Notes: generated by a model not told the origin, from the sequence alone. Shown: positions 9,957 to 19,724, counted from the first letter of the stretch. The stretch: 64,000 nucleotides of DNA from JALHST01 sp963798435 (GCA_963798435.1 CAWCTF010000006.1:310001-374000); one strand, 5' to 3'. Made by a program: numbers and translations.

Positions 9957-11969
9957 TTGAAATTAAACCTCTTATATAGATCCCTTTTCCTCAGCATTGT
10001 TCTATCAATGTTGGGGATTACCGTATCAAGTGCTCAGTTCTTGTTGCAGGCTCCCAACAGCGGAGATGAAAGCAATTATAAGTGGTATGAGGCATCGGAT
10101 ACAAATACAGTATTGGCGACCGATTTTTTTTATGAGACTTCTGTACCTGGTGTTTACTTTGCTACCTACGACGGAACCCTTTGTGGTTCGAATGCGACCG
10201 GTTACTTTATTTTGACCGATTGCACAAACCCCGATAACCAAGTTACCCTCGATATTTCCGCAAATGTCACAGGAAGTGGTGTCGTTAGTTGGTCGCCTGC
10301 GGTGGCCGGTAATCAACTGCGTCCCACAATAACGGCTACACCAAGTGTGATCCGATACACACCTACTTTGACCAAAGCAGGAAATTCGATTGCACTCCCC
10401 AGTTTTACGGTCGTTTGTCTACAACAGGCAGCCAACTTAGTTGATGATCTTGTGGTTTTGAATGAAGATACATCCGCAATTGTGCCCATTTTTGATAATG
10501 ATAGTAATTTACCAAATGTTGGGACCCTGACTACGACCAATCCGACAAACGGAACGGTAAATATCAACAATAATGCCACTCCAAACGATCCGACAGATGA
10601 TATCGTTACGTACATCCCGAATCCGGATTATAACGGCCCGGATACGTTTGACTACACTGTCTGTAACACGCTTGGGGATTGTAGTACGGCAACCGTTTCG
10701 ATTGATGTATTACCTGTAATGGATGTCCGGGACGATACGGTGGCAACAACAGAAAATACGGCACTTCTTATTGATATACTGGCCAATGATAATGACCTGC
10801 CCTTACTAGGCACCATTACAAGAACCAATGCCTCCAATGGCGTGGTAACTTTAAATAATAACGGAACACCCTCAAATCCATCGGATGACACTGTAACCTA
10901 TAGTCCGAATTTTGGATTCCTCGGGACCGATAGTTTTACGTATACGATTTGTGACAACCTATCGAATTGTCTTACGGCAACGGTGACTATACTGGTAAAT
11001 CCGTTGGGCAGTGATATTGATATAGATGATGATGGCATCGTTAATGCCTTTGAAGATTTAAATGCAGATGGTGATAACGACCCTGCTACGAATCCGACGG
11101 ATACGGATGGTGATGGCCTACCCGATTATTTGGATATCGATAGTGATGACGATGGTATTCCCGATAACGTCGAGGCACAGACTACCGCTGATTATATACC
11201 TCCGGGTCTTAGCGATTCTGATGGCAATGGTCTCGACGATGTGTATGAGAATGGTGGAGGTGTAGGAATCATTCCCGTCGATACCGATGGTGATGGCCTT
11301 CCCGATTATGTTGATCTAGATAGTGACAATGACGGTGTACTAGATATGATCGAAGGTCATGATCATGATCGTGATGGATTGCCCGATGTAATCTTTATTG
11401 GTTCTGACAAGGACAATGATGGGCTCGATGATGGTTATGAAGGAAGCACTACAATCGATTATGATGTAAACGATGAGATAGATAGTCCGATTGACGACCT
11501 TCCCAACACCGATAAGGATGAAGAATCGGATTATAGGGATATTGATGATGATAACGATGGTATAAATACAATTGATGAGGATGCGAATGCCGATAAGAAT
11601 TACACGGATGATGATGTCGATGGAGATGGTATTCCTGATTATCTAGAGCCCAATTTTACGGGCGATGATATCGAAGTCTTTAACGTGGTCACTCCGAATG
11701 GGGATGGAATCCATGATGTCTTGACCATAGGAGGCCTTGAGAATTATCCGAATAATACGATTCATATTTATAACCGATGGGGTGTATTGGTCTATGTGAC
11801 AAAATCATATAATTCAGAGGGGAATGTCTTTGATGGAACTTCTCAAGGTAGGGTTACCGTAGACCAGGATAATAAATTACCGGTAGGTACCTATTTCTAT
11901 ATACTCGATTATGTTGATTCCCAGGAAGTTACTAAATCGATATCAGGATATATATATATTAACCGATAA
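9957..11969 (+). CDS. Secreted protein with cadherin-like domains, calcium-binding repeats and type B T9SS sorting domain
   Basis: The start is TTG at 9957, chosen because it gives a clean signal peptide (MKLNLLYRSLFLSIVL, cleavage after SSA near residue 26). Domains in order: a short N-terminal region; two tandem Ig/cadherin-like domains (about 145-345) with the signature NDNDLP and YxPNxxYxGxDxFxYT; an Asp-rich stretch of thrombospondin type 3-like calcium-binding repeats (about 350-560, DTDGDGLPDYxDxDSDxDG); and a gliding-motility-type C-terminal domain (about 570-670, VVTPNGDGIHD, IYNRWG, PVGTYFY). That last domain is the type B signal of the type IX secretion system. It lies between the giant repeat protein and a PorP/SprF gene, so it is probably exported with that partner and anchored at the cell surface. 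Confidence 0.92.
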   Translation: MKLNLLYRSLFLSIVLSMLGITVSSAQFLLQAPNSGDESNYKWYEASDTNTVLATDFFYETSVPGVYFATYDGTLCGSNATGYFILTDCTNPDNQVTLDISANVTGSGVVSWSPAVAGNQLRPTITATPSVIRYTPTLTKAGNSIALPSFTVVCLQQAANLVDDLVVLNEDTSAIVPIFDNDSNLPNVGTLTTTNPTNGTVNINNNATPNDPTDDIVTYIPNPDYNGPDTFDYTVCNTLGDCSTATVSIDVLPVMDVRDDTVATTENTALLIDILANDNDLPLLGTITRTNASNGVVTLNNNGTPSNPSDDTVTYSPNFGFLGTDSFTYTICDNLSNCLTATVTILVNPLGSDIDIDDDGIVNAFEDLNADGDNDPATNPTDTDGDGLPDYLDIDSDDDGIPDNVEAQTTADYIPPGLSDSDGNGLDDVYENGGGVGIIPVDTDGDGLPDYVDLDSDNDGVLDMIEGHDHDRDGLPDVIFIGSDKDNDGLDDGYEGSTTIDYDVNDEIDSPIDDLPNTDKDEESDYRDIDDDNDGINTIDEDANADKNYTDDDVDGDGIPDYLEPNFTGDDIEVFNVVTPNGDGIHDVLTIGGLENYPNNTIHIYNRWGVLVYVTKSYNSEGNVFDGTSQGRVTVDQDNKLPVGTYFYILDYVDSQEVTKSISGYIYINR

Positions 11970-11977
11970 CAGCCATA

Positions 11978-12928
11978 ATGAATCTAGTATATCTTTTACA
12001 TAAGTCTAAGAATTTAAGGTTGAAAATGTTCTTTGGACTGGCCTTGTGGGCCGGTTTATTATATGGGCAACAAGATGCACAATACACCCAATACATGTAC
12101 AATACAGTGAGCGTGAATCCGGGATACGCAGGTTCTCGCGGTCATATTAGTATCGCGGCCTTGCACAGGTCGCAATGGGTGGGCCTTGATGGTGCCCCAA
12201 AAACACAGACTTTTAACATACATTCCCCCATTGGATATCGCGGGGTAGGCCTAGGGCTTTCAATCGTGAATGATAAAATCGGGCCAACAGTAGAAACGAA
12301 TTTTGATATTGATTTCTCCTATACTTTATATACCTCTACCGAAGGAAGATTGAGCTTTGGTCTCAAAGCCAGTGCGAATTTATTGGATGTGCGATTTTCA
12401 GAGCTTAACCAATATACTACTGATCCTACATTACAGCAGGATATTCAAAACAGATTGTCTCCGAATATTGGGGCGGGGGTCTACTATCATACCGAACATT
12501 TTTACGCAGGGCTATCGGTTCCCCGTTTTCTTGAAACCGCTCACTTTGACGAATCGTCCTTATCTACCGCCAAGGAACAGATGAACTTTTATTTTATAAC
12601 CGGATATGTCTGGGACTTGAATCCGTTTTTAAAATTCAAACCTACCTTGTTGACCAAAATTGTTCGAGGCGCACCATTACAAGTAGATCTTTCGGCTAAT
12701 TTCATGTTGAGCGAAAAATTTATTTTGGGGGCGGGATACCGCTGGGATGCTGCATTTAGTGGTATGGCCGGTTTCATGCTGTCAAATAAGTTTCTTATCG
12801 GTATTGCTTACGATAAGGAAACTACTGAATTGGGTAGTGCCAGATTCAATGATGGCTCTTTTGAGGTTATTTTGAGATATGATTTTATTACCACCAAGGG
12901 CAAGGTAAAATCCCCCCGGTTTTTTTAG
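11978..12928 (+). CDS. PorP/SprF family type IX secretion outer-membrane protein
   Basis: 316 residues. A signal-like N-terminus (residues 15-31, ending LLYGQQ) is followed by the family hallmark QYTQYMYNTVSVNPGYAG and a C-terminal beta-barrel with GLGLSIVND, LSFGLKASAN and GAGYRWDAAFSGMAGF. PorP/SprF proteins partner with type B CTD proteins; SprF is needed for surface delivery of the SprB adhesin in Flavobacterium johnsoniae. The gene starts 8 bp after the type B CTD gene, so a dedicated role in handling that protein, and perhaps the repeat protein, is inferred. Confidence 0.93.
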   Translation: MNLVYLLHKSKNLRLKMFFGLALWAGLLYGQQDAQYTQYMYNTVSVNPGYAGSRGHISIAALHRSQWVGLDGAPKTQTFNIHSPIGYRGVGLGLSIVNDKIGPTVETNFDIDFSYTLYTSTEGRLSFGLKASANLLDVRFSELNQYTTDPTLQQDIQNRLSPNIGAGVYYHTEHFYAGLSVPRFLETAHFDESSLSTAKEQMNFYFITGYVWDLNPFLKFKPTLLTKIVRGAPLQVDLSANFMLSEKFILGAGYRWDAAFSGMAGFMLSNKFLIGIAYDKETTELGSARFNDGSFEVILRYDFITTKGKVKSPRFF

Positions 12929-13020
12929 CCATTACTGCCAACATGTAACCATTCATCCATATTCCGGTTATTTTATGATCGGGCCACCTAAATGTTTCAT
13001 AAAGATGTTATTTTTACCAT

Positions 13021-13554
13021 ATGAACGAAGAAAAAGTCATTTTGGTAAACGAAAGGGATGAGGAATTAGGAACCATGCCCAAGATGGAAGCCCATGAGAA
13101 AGCCCTGCTTCATAGAGCCTTTTCAATTTTTATCCTCAACAACAAAGGGGAAATCATGCTGCAACAACGGGCAGCTAATAAATACCATTCGCCGCTACTA
13201 TGGACCAACACCTGCTGTAGCCATCAAAGGGCTGGGGAAACCAATTTCGAGGCTGGTAAACGCCGGCTGCAAGAGGAAATGGGATTTACCACCTCCTTAA
13301 AAGAATTATTTTCCTTTATTTATAGGGCACCTTTTGAAAACGGCCTGACCGAACACGAACTAGATCATGTACTGGTCGGTTTCTACAACGAGATGCCTAA
13401 TATAAATAGGGAAGAAGTTGCCGATTGGAAATGGATGTCACCAGAAGCTATAAAAAATGAGATGCTTGAACATCCAGAACGATATACCGTCTGGTCAAAA
13501 ATTATTTTTGAAAAATTTTATGGGCATATCCTTCAAAATCAAACGGCATTATGA
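13021..13554 (+). CDS. idi: Isopentenyl-diphosphate delta-isomerase, type I
   Basis: 177 residues with the Nudix-like type I IDI fold. It interconverts IPP and DMAPP for isoprenoid synthesis in the cytoplasm. Visible active-site elements, by comparison with E. coli Idi: metal ligands H25, H31 and H68, catalytic Cys66 in WTNTCCSH, the EEMGF helix (around residue 86), and the acidic pair E111/E113 in TEHELDHV. The WKWMSP strand follows. Length matches the family (about 170-180). The stop overlaps the start of the next gene (ATGA), so they are co-transcribed. The region just upstream has a TATTTTTA run only 5 bases before the ATG, so the leader would be very short. Confidence 0.96.
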   Translation: MNEEKVILVNERDEELGTMPKMEAHEKALLHRAFSIFILNNKGEIMLQQRAANKYHSPLLWTNTCCSHQRAGETNFEAGKRRLQEEMGFTTSLKELFSFIYRAPFENGLTEHELDHVLVGFYNEMPNINREEVADWKWMSPEAIKNEMLEHPERYTVWSKIIFEKFYGHILQNQTAL

Positions 13555-13958
13555 AAGTAAAAGTTAGCAGAAAGGCACATTTTAATGCTGCGCATCGATT
13601 ATTTCGAAGTGATTGGAGCGCTGATAAAAATGAAGCTATTTTCGGAAAATGCAACAACCCTAATTTCCATGGACACAATTATGAGCTTATTGTGAGTGTA
13701 ACCGGGGAAATAGATCAGGAAACCGGTTTTGTAATCGATATGAAAGTACTCAAGGATTTAATACGAGACAAGGTTGAAGAAGTATTTGACCATAAGAATC
13801 TGAATATTGAAGTTCCGGAATTTGAAAAACTTAATCCTACTGCTGAAAACATCGCCGTTGTGATCTGGCAAAAATTAAGGCCTCATATTACTGCTGACAA
13901 GGAATTGGAAGTAGTGTTATTTGAGACGCCTCGAAATTTTGTGACCTTTTCGGGCTAA
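13551..13958 (+). CDS. 6-pyruvoyl-tetrahydropterin synthase / QueD family protein
   Basis: 135 residues of the PTPS/QueD fold. QueD makes 6-carboxytetrahydropterin for queuosine; PTPS makes 6-pyruvoyl-tetrahydropterin. Zinc ligands are H15 (FNAAHRL) and H40/H42 (NFHGHNY), with the catalytic Cys34 just before them (GKCNNPNF). FDHKNLN and FETPRNF are also family motifs. The C-x5-HGH spacing is that of the catalytic family, but sequence alone does not separate QueD from PTPS. It overlaps idi by 4 bp and lies 21 bp upstream of manA; the three look like one operon of unrelated functions. Confidence 0.9.
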   Translation: MKVKVSRKAHFNAAHRLFRSDWSADKNEAIFGKCNNPNFHGHNYELIVSVTGEIDQETGFVIDMKVLKDLIRDKVEEVFDHKNLNIEVPEFEKLNPTAENIAVVIWQKLRPHITADKELEVVLFETPRNFVTFSG

Positions 13959-13979
13959 GCATTCCCAAAATATACCGTT

Positions 13980-14942
13980 ATGTATCCATTAAAATTCGAG
14001 CCAATTTTTAAAGAGCGTATCTGGGGTGGGCACAAATTGGGCGATGTACTTGGAAAATCAATAAAATCGGCTAGTACCGGCGAAAGTTGGGAAGTCTCGG
14101 CTGTACCAGGAGATGTATCCGTTGTTGCCAACGGCCCTTTGTCAGGAAGCTCCTTACAAGATCTTATAGATGAACATGCTATCGATTTGTTGGGAAAAAA
14201 AATCGTACGACGATTTGGAAAGGAATTTCCGATCCTCATTAAGTTTATTGATGCGAATCAAGATCTTTCGATACAAGTGCACCCTAATGATTTCCTCGCT
14301 AAAAAGAACCACAATTCATTTGGAAAGACCGAGATGTGGTACGTCATGGCCGCCGATGTGAACGCGAAACTGATCATTGGGTTCAAAAAGAAGGTCACCA
14401 AATCAGAATATAAAAAAAGTATTCAGGAAAATACCCTTCTGGATCTATTGAACTATGAAGAAGTCAAGGAGGGCGATACCTTTTTCATAAATTCTGGTAA
14501 AATACATGCTATTGGAGCCGGAGTGTTATTAGCGGAAATACAACAAACTTCAGATATTACCTATCGTGTTTTTGATTTTAACAGGAAAGATAAGGACGGA
14601 AATTATCGGGAATTACATACCGAAAGGGCACTAGAAGCCATTGATTTTGCAACAAGGGATGATTTCAAGGTCAATTATACAAGAGATGGAAATACGATCA
14701 ATCATATGGTGGAAAGTCCATATTTTATTACTGGGTTTATCGAATTATCAAATGACTTGAAAATCGACCTTTCAAAAAGAGATGCGTTTACTATTTATAT
14801 GTGCGTCAAAGGAAATCTTACCCTAGAAAATGACTTCGGTTCAGTGCAAATCAACAAGGGTGAAACCACCTTGATATCAGCCAATTCAACTTATATAATC
14901 TTGAAATCAAAAGGAGCCCAAATTTTGGAAGTTACTATTTGA
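13980..14942 (+). CDS. manA: Mannose-6-phosphate isomerase, class I
   Basis: 320 residues, the short bacterial form. It interconverts mannose-6-phosphate and fructose-6-phosphate, feeding GDP-mannose synthesis or mannose use. Family motifs: ERIWGG at the N-terminus, the zinc site IQVHPND (around 99-105), GKTEMWYV with the ligand Glu, and SGKIHAIGAG followed by EIQQTSDITYRVFDF. The C-terminal third is a second, smaller cupin barrel. Third gene of the idi-led operon; no terminator is seen after it. Confidence 0.95.
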   Translation: MYPLKFEPIFKERIWGGHKLGDVLGKSIKSASTGESWEVSAVPGDVSVVANGPLSGSSLQDLIDEHAIDLLGKKIVRRFGKEFPILIKFIDANQDLSIQVHPNDFLAKKNHNSFGKTEMWYVMAADVNAKLIIGFKKKVTKSEYKKSIQENTLLDLLNYEEVKEGDTFFINSGKIHAIGAGVLLAEIQQTSDITYRVFDFNRKDKDGNYRELHTERALEAIDFATRDDFKVNYTRDGNTINHMVESPYFITGFIELSNDLKIDLSKRDAFTIYMCVKGNLTLENDFGSVQINKGETTLISANSTYIILKSKGAQILEVTI

Positions 14943-15079
14943 TGTGTCAATTACAACAAAATCCTAAGAGCATTTTTAAACATATCTTAAAAGTATGGGG
15001 TGAATGCGGTATTGTACTTCTATATTCGCTGTTCAGGTAAGTGAATTGATTTTTTCGGAAGGAATGTCCTTAAAAAGTC

Positions 15080-15087
15080 TACTTTTG
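15080..15087 (+). promoter_or_regulatory. Probable -7 box (TACTTTTG)
   Basis: Matches the Bacteroidota -7 consensus TAnnTTTG and lies 17 bases before the ATG at 15105. No clear -33 TTG at the usual distance. Confidence 0.45.
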
Positions 15088-15104
15088 CAAAAAAATAAGT
15101 AGTA

Positions 15105-15374
15105 ATGGCAAGTATAAGGGAATTAAAAAAGGACATCAATTATGTGTTGGGGGATATCATCGAAGCAGTTTCGATAATTGAAGTAGCCAATGGCAAACAA
15201 GATTCTAAGGAAGGCTCAAAAATTATTGACAGTGCCATAGCAACTTTCGATGAGTTGATCTCAAAAGTTAATCAGCGAAAGGTCGATGACAAAAAAGCGC
15301 ATTTGAAAAAAGTGCGTTTAGAGCTTGAAAAAAAGGCTACCGAACTGGTTGAGGAATTGAACAAATTGGGATAG
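15105..15374 (+). CDS. Small helical protein, uncharacterised
   Basis: 89 residues, almost entirely predicted helical. It is rich in Lys and Glu, with heptad-like spacing in the second half (LISKVNQRK to the C-terminus) suggesting a coiled coil. No signal peptide, membrane segment or cysteine. I do not recognise a named family; similar short proteins are common in Flavobacteriia as hypothetical proteins. It has its own -7 box and a strong terminator just after it, so it is a single-gene transcript. A nucleoid or structural role would be a guess. Confidence 0.75.
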   Translation: MASIRELKKDINYVLGDIIEAVSIIEVANGKQDSKEGSKIIDSAIATFDELISKVNQRKVDDKKAHLKKVRLELEKKATELVEELNKLG

Positions 15375-15393
15375 ACACCAAAGTTTGTTTCAT

Positions 15394-15421
15394 AAAAAAG
15401 CCCATTGTCATGGGCTTTTTT
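15394..15421. terminator. Bidirectional intrinsic terminator
   Basis: A 12-bp perfect stem (AAAAAAGCCCAT / ATGGGCTTTTTT) with loop TGTC sits between convergent genes. The A-run and T-run allow it to work in both directions. It overlaps the last codons and stop of the minus-strand gene. Confidence 0.9.
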
Positions 15422-16127
15422 CGTTGAGGAGCTGTTTTTGTTGCTCTACATGATTCTTTAATTCCCGTCCATATTTGGAGCTCGCAACGGCTGGACTCAA
15501 AGAGGTATATATTGAATCTAAATACTTGATATTAGCATCCGACACTTGCAGCGCAATATAGGGGGCAATATAAGAATCCGTATGGCTTAATGCATAATTC
15601 AAGGCAAAGGCATATCCGCGTTGTACATTCTTATCAAGCAATCGTTGCACCGAATCTAGTTGGAGGGAATCCATACCGCCACCTGCACGTACGTTGGCGT
15701 TCATAAACTCTAAATTACGTGCGTTGAACCGCGACATAATCTTCTGATATTCCATTAACTTTTCGTGGGTCTTTGATCCTTCGATCTTTGCGTTCGTATC
15801 AAAAGTCTGCCAAGAGGTAGTGATCTTTATTGTACCGGGTTCCCCAAAAAAGGTAATCCGATCATTGATGTCATTATGGTCATTCTTATTGAGATATAAA
15901 TAATAAATTTCAGGATTTTCCACCTCAGTCTTGAAAAGGAAGCTACCATTTCCGTCAACATTCATCGAATCAATGGTGACCAAGGTTGAGTCGGGTATGT
16001 ATTGAAGGTATAAAACACCTTTTTTAAGCCCTTTGACCTGACCCTGAACGGTCATCGTATTTTTAGTATCCCCTCCGCAAGAAATAAAGAGTGCACAGAT
16101 GATACTAGCTAAGAAGTGATTTTTCAT
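15408..16127 (-). CDS. DUF4369-type lipoprotein
   Basis: The chosen start is ATG at 16127 (MKNHFLASIICAL), which gives a lipoprotein signal with lipobox FISC at residues 14-17; an upstream in-frame Met at 16148 would spoil the signal. The body (about 25-120) has the DUF4369 pattern: VQGQVKGLKKGVLYLQY, then a strand-rich segment with SMNVDGNGSFLFK. In many Bacteroidota this domain precedes a thioredoxin fold, but here a helical C-terminal half follows and there is no CxxC. It probably faces the periplasm or is anchored to a membrane by lipid. Its function is unknown. Confidence 0.8.
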   Translation of the reverse strand: MKNHFLASIICALFISCGGDTKNTMTVQGQVKGLKKGVLYLQYIPDSTLVTIDSMNVDGNGSFLFKTEVENPEIYYLYLNKNDHNDINDRITFFGEPGTIKITTSWQTFDTNAKIEGSKTHEKLMEYQKIMSRFNARNLEFMNANVRAGGGMDSLQLDSVQRLLDKNVQRGYAFALNYALSHTDSYIAPYIALQVSDANIKYLDSIYTSLSPAVASSKYGRELKNHVEQQKQLLNEKSP

Positions 16128-16171
16128 GCGTGTGTTTAGATGGCGCAAATATCAATAAACTTTGTGGATTA

Positions 16172-17434
16172 TTAAACTTTGGAAGCAATTTCCATTAACA
16201 GCGCGCAAAGATAGGCGCCACCGGTTCCTATTACATATCCGAAGACCGCTAATAAGATTCCGACCGAGGCTAAAGACGGATGGAATTCAGCGGCGACGAT
16301 GGGTGCTGATGCCGCTCCACCTATATTTGCCTGACTTCCAACGGCCAAAAAGAAATACGGGGCTTTGATCAACTTAGCGACTAGAATCAGAAGTATGGCG
16401 TGAAAAGAGATCCAAATTAGTCCGACTGCGATGAGACCGGGATTTTCAAGTACTTTCCCCAAATCCATTTGCATACCAATGGTCGCTACCAAGATATAGA
16501 TAAACAATCCTCCGATTTTGCTTGCCCCGGCGCCTTCATAATTTTTCGCCCGCGTAAAAGACAAAGCGATGCCGATAATCGTTGCAAAAACCACCATCCA
16601 TAAAAAGGTAGAACCCAACGATGATAAAATCTTGGTCGGATCCCGAATGAGCTCGAAGTTATCTATCAGATATGTTGAAAAATGATTCCCCAAAAAATGC
16701 GCCGCGCCTACAGAAACAAAAGCCAATGCCAATAGCATGATATAGTCGTGCATTGTGGTTGTGCGTGTAATTCGATCAGTATGTTCTGACACTTTCTTTT
16801 TCAAGGTCTCGATGGAAGAGGTATCTGCCTTAAGCCATTTGTCTATTTGTTTGGTCTTGCCAACTCCAAGCAATAGTATCGCCAACCATAGATTCGCGAT
16901 AACGATGTCTACCAGTACCATCCCCCCAAATTTTTGTGGATTATATTTGAATATCTCGAACATAGCCGCCTGGTTCGCACCGCCCCCAATCCAACTACCC
17001 GCAATCGTCGAAAGCCCTCTCCAAACAGCATCTGGTCCGATACCACCTACCGTTTCAGGTGAAAATACAGACACGATCAAAATAGCCAAGGGTCCTCCGA
17101 TGATAATCCCGGCCGTACCTGTAAAGAACATAATCAATGCCTTTGGCCCGAGGTTCGCAATGGCTTTAAGGTCTACGCTCAACGTCATCAAAACCAGGGC
17201 CGCAGGCAGTAAATACCTGCTGGCCATAAAGTAGAGTTTGGAGGTTTCGTCTGAAATCAAGCCAATACTGCTTAAGATACCCGGCAAAAGATAGCACATC
17301 AGTACCGTTGGGACGAAACTATAAAATCGCTTCCAAAATCCCGATGGGCGTGAAGAGGTATAAAAAACAAGGCCCAAGCAAAGCGCAAGCAGTCCGAAAA
17401 CTATAGTATCATCGATAATCAATGGTTGTTTCAT
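16172..17434 (-). CDS. DUF819 family integral membrane protein
   Basis: 420 residues with about ten or more hydrophobic segments. The pattern GSWIGGGANQAAMFEI (around 145-160), where a small-residue-rich loop follows a membrane helix, and the second-half counterpart ANIGGAASAPIVAA (around 370) are typical of DUF819 proteins (YjcL-like), which look like transporters with inverted repeats. The substrate is unknown. It lies 44 bp upstream of the DUF4369 lipoprotein on the same strand and could be co-transcribed with it. Confidence 0.85.
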   Translation of the reverse strand: MKQPLIIDDTIVFGLLALCLGLVFYTSSRPSGFWKRFYSFVPTVLMCYLLPGILSSIGLISDETSKLYFMASRYLLPAALVLMTLSVDLKAIANLGPKALIMFFTGTAGIIIGGPLAILIVSVFSPETVGGIGPDAVWRGLSTIAGSWIGGGANQAAMFEIFKYNPQKFGGMVLVDIVIANLWLAILLLGVGKTKQIDKWLKADTSSIETLKKKVSEHTDRITRTTTMHDYIMLLALAFVSVGAAHFLGNHFSTYLIDNFELIRDPTKILSSLGSTFLWMVVFATIIGIALSFTRAKNYEGAGASKIGGLFIYILVATIGMQMDLGKVLENPGLIAVGLIWISFHAILLILVAKLIKAPYFFLAVGSQANIGGAASAPIVAAEFHPSLASVGILLAVFGYVIGTGGAYLCALLMEIASKV

Positions 17435-17510
17435 AACTGCATTACGTCTTGTGTGTCTTGTATAAATATAATGAAATTCGCAAGCTTGACCTTTTTCGTA
17501 TTTACCTCGA

Positions 17511-19724
17511 TTAAATATTCAGCCAGTATGTCAATTTAAGGTTTATTGAACGATATCTTGGCGAAAAAAGATCCACAAAATAATTATCGTTATACACTAG
17601 GAATAGATCCGAAAGTGGCGCAAAACGCCATTGCAGTCGTGAATTGAAGCCCAGGTTGTTACGTTGGTTGCTGTATTGAACCAAGGTCGACCAATAGAGG
17701 GTTTTACTAAAAGTAATATCGACCTTCGGGCTAATCAACCAAATATCGGCACTGGAATAGGGTTTAGGTAGCTGAATGTTGTCGTAACCGAACAACATTG
17801 ATATAAATGCCGTGGGTTGAATGCGCAAGGTCATCATTGCTTCGGTCGAAAATTTTCGGCCATTATAGAAGGTGCCGAGTGAAGGTTTTAGACCATAGGT
17901 GAATACCTTTCTACGATCCGACTGATAATCCAAGCTAACGCCATTATTATAATAACCCTTATCAGTAGGTAATAAAAAGGCCCCCTCTTCGCCAGTTGGC
18001 TCGAATTCATCGGTTGCTACCAAATAGCTATATTCATTGGCGATTTCTAATTGAACTTGCGATTGGTCGTTGAACGTGGCTTCCCACCCGGTCATGATAT
18101 TATAGTCGGTTAGTTTAAAATTTAGCTCGGGCCGCCAGATGACGATAGGGAAGAATTTAAATCCGTGTGAGTTGAGCATGCCGTTATTCGGCCAAAAAAT
18201 ACGCTGAATTTGTGTAGCGATTTTTAAGATGTCGGTGCGGCGAACGAATCCTAGATCCGACCTAAAATTTTCCCCGACAAAGACCCAGTCCGAGAAAATA
18301 GTATATTTTCTTGAATTAAAACCTAGGAAGGCACCTGCCGATAAATCCTTATTCTTAATTTCTGGTTGAAAAGATTTGTGTAGATAGTACTTGCCATTCC
18401 ATACGTTGTCTTTGGACACTAAATTATAGTCTACTCCGAGAACCCTGTTGTATTTGTCAAGACCATCCACAAAATCATACTTTTTAATCGATTGTTTGTT
18501 GATAAAGAATAGGCTGATATTCGAACGCGAGAATATTTTCTGTTGTATGGCGAGCATCGTGTTATTATTGGAAGGTATTCTGTTGAGCACATCAGATGCC
18601 GTCTGAATATTCAAAAATCCAAAACGCAGGTCTTTATTGAGTTTTCCACTAAGTCTTAAACCCCCTATAATTCGATTTTCTATCGAATTATCTGCAGTAT
18701 CTACCGCAATTCCGATGCGCCGGGAGAAAAAAGGATTGGCATCCCGGGAACCTCCAAAACTTGAAAAAAGATCACTGTTGTCAATAAAAAACTGCCTTTT
18801 CTCGGGCAAGGAAATTTCGAACCTCGTGAGGTTTGTTACTTGGTCATCGACCTCGACCTGTGAAAAATCGGGATTCACCGTTATATCGAGGTTCATACTG
18901 TTTCCAATCGATATTTTGGCATCTCCACCTACCTTTAAACCATTACTTCCCAGAGCGGCTTCGCGATTATTTTCTGTTATGGCGTTGATATAGGGTATCA
19001 AGGCCATAGGCGTCCTAGACTTCCCTAAAGGTTTTTCAAAGATCATATCACCCATAAAGGTGAGTCCGAAAACATTTTGATTCTGCGGAATATTCATCCA
19101 TGTACTGGTTTCATTAGACTGTGTATCGAATCGATAGCTATTGAAACGCCATTTTCTTGTTCCCTCCTCAAACTTAAATGAAGTCAGCGGTATAGTTAGT
19201 TCTGCGATATAGTGATCATCGTAAATTTTGGCCTCCCCCTTCCATTTTACATCCCATGAAATCGTAAAGCCCCTTAAATCTAGACCACCCCCTGAAACTA
19301 GGCCTTCCCTTAATACTCCGTACGGATTCGTTCCGAACAAAAACGCATTCGTACCATCATTGAAGGTGTCGAACAATAGCGTTATATTATCGGCATTGCC
19401 TGCCCTAAAATCGCGTTTCAATGACTCAATCGAGTATTTCGTGCCCGCAGCATCGACACGAATGCCTATGTACAGGTTTTCATCGTCATAGAGCATTTTT
19501 ATGTTGGTCTGTTGACGGGCCTGAATAGCATCCGATGGAAAATATTCCCAAAATGCATTGGCACTATCGGCTGTCTCCCATATAGGCTCATCCAAGAGTC
19601 CGTCGGTGACCATCGTCTGGTTTATATATTTTACAAGAAATGATTTATTGGGATTTTGGCTTTGGAGGTAGCATGTGAGGAGCAGGAAAAATGGAATAAG
19701 TGTTTTTTGAGGCATTGTTGGCAT
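17511..19724 (-). CDS. DUF5916 protein with N-terminal CBM9-like domain
   Basis: 737 residues. A signal peptide (about 1-22, LLLTCYLQSQ) is followed by a CBM9-like beta-sandwich (about 35-200: VTDGLLDEPIWETAD, ENLYIGIRVDA) and a long C-terminal region of alternating strands that looks like an outer-membrane beta-barrel (DUF5916). Family motifs include DFSQVEVDDQVTNLTRFE and LPEKRQFFIDNSDLF. Proteins of this type are widespread in Bacteroidota; a role in binding or passing an extracellular substrate is suspected but unproven. The start ATG gives MPTMPQKTLIPFFL; the second Met (residue 4) is also possible. Confidence 0.85.
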   Translation of the reverse strand: MPTMPQKTLIPFFLLLTCYLQSQNPNKSFLVKYINQTMVTDGLLDEPIWETADSANAFWEYFPSDAIQARQQTNIKMLYDDENLYIGIRVDAAGTKYSIESLKRDFRAGNADNITLLFDTFNDGTNAFLFGTNPYGVLREGLVSGGGLDLRGFTISWDVKWKGEAKIYDDHYIAELTIPLTSFKFEEGTRKWRFNSYRFDTQSNETSTWMNIPQNQNVFGLTFMGDMIFEKPLGKSRTPMALIPYINAITENNREAALGSNGLKVGGDAKISIGNSMNLDITVNPDFSQVEVDDQVTNLTRFEISLPEKRQFFIDNSDLFSSFGGSRDANPFFSRRIGIAVDTADNSIENRIIGGLRLSGKLNKDLRFGFLNIQTASDVLNRIPSNNNTMLAIQQKIFSRSNISLFFINKQSIKKYDFVDGLDKYNRVLGVDYNLVSKDNVWNGKYYLHKSFQPEIKNKDLSAGAFLGFNSRKYTIFSDWVFVGENFRSDLGFVRRTDILKIATQIQRIFWPNNGMLNSHGFKFFPIVIWRPELNFKLTDYNIMTGWEATFNDQSQVQLEIANEYSYLVATDEFEPTGEEGAFLLPTDKGYYNNGVSLDYQSDRRKVFTYGLKPSLGTFYNGRKFSTEAMMTLRIQPTAFISMLFGYDNIQLPKPYSSADIWLISPKVDITFSKTLYWSTLVQYSNQRNNLGFNSRLQWRFAPLSDLFLVYNDNYFVDLFSPRYRSINLKLTYWLNI

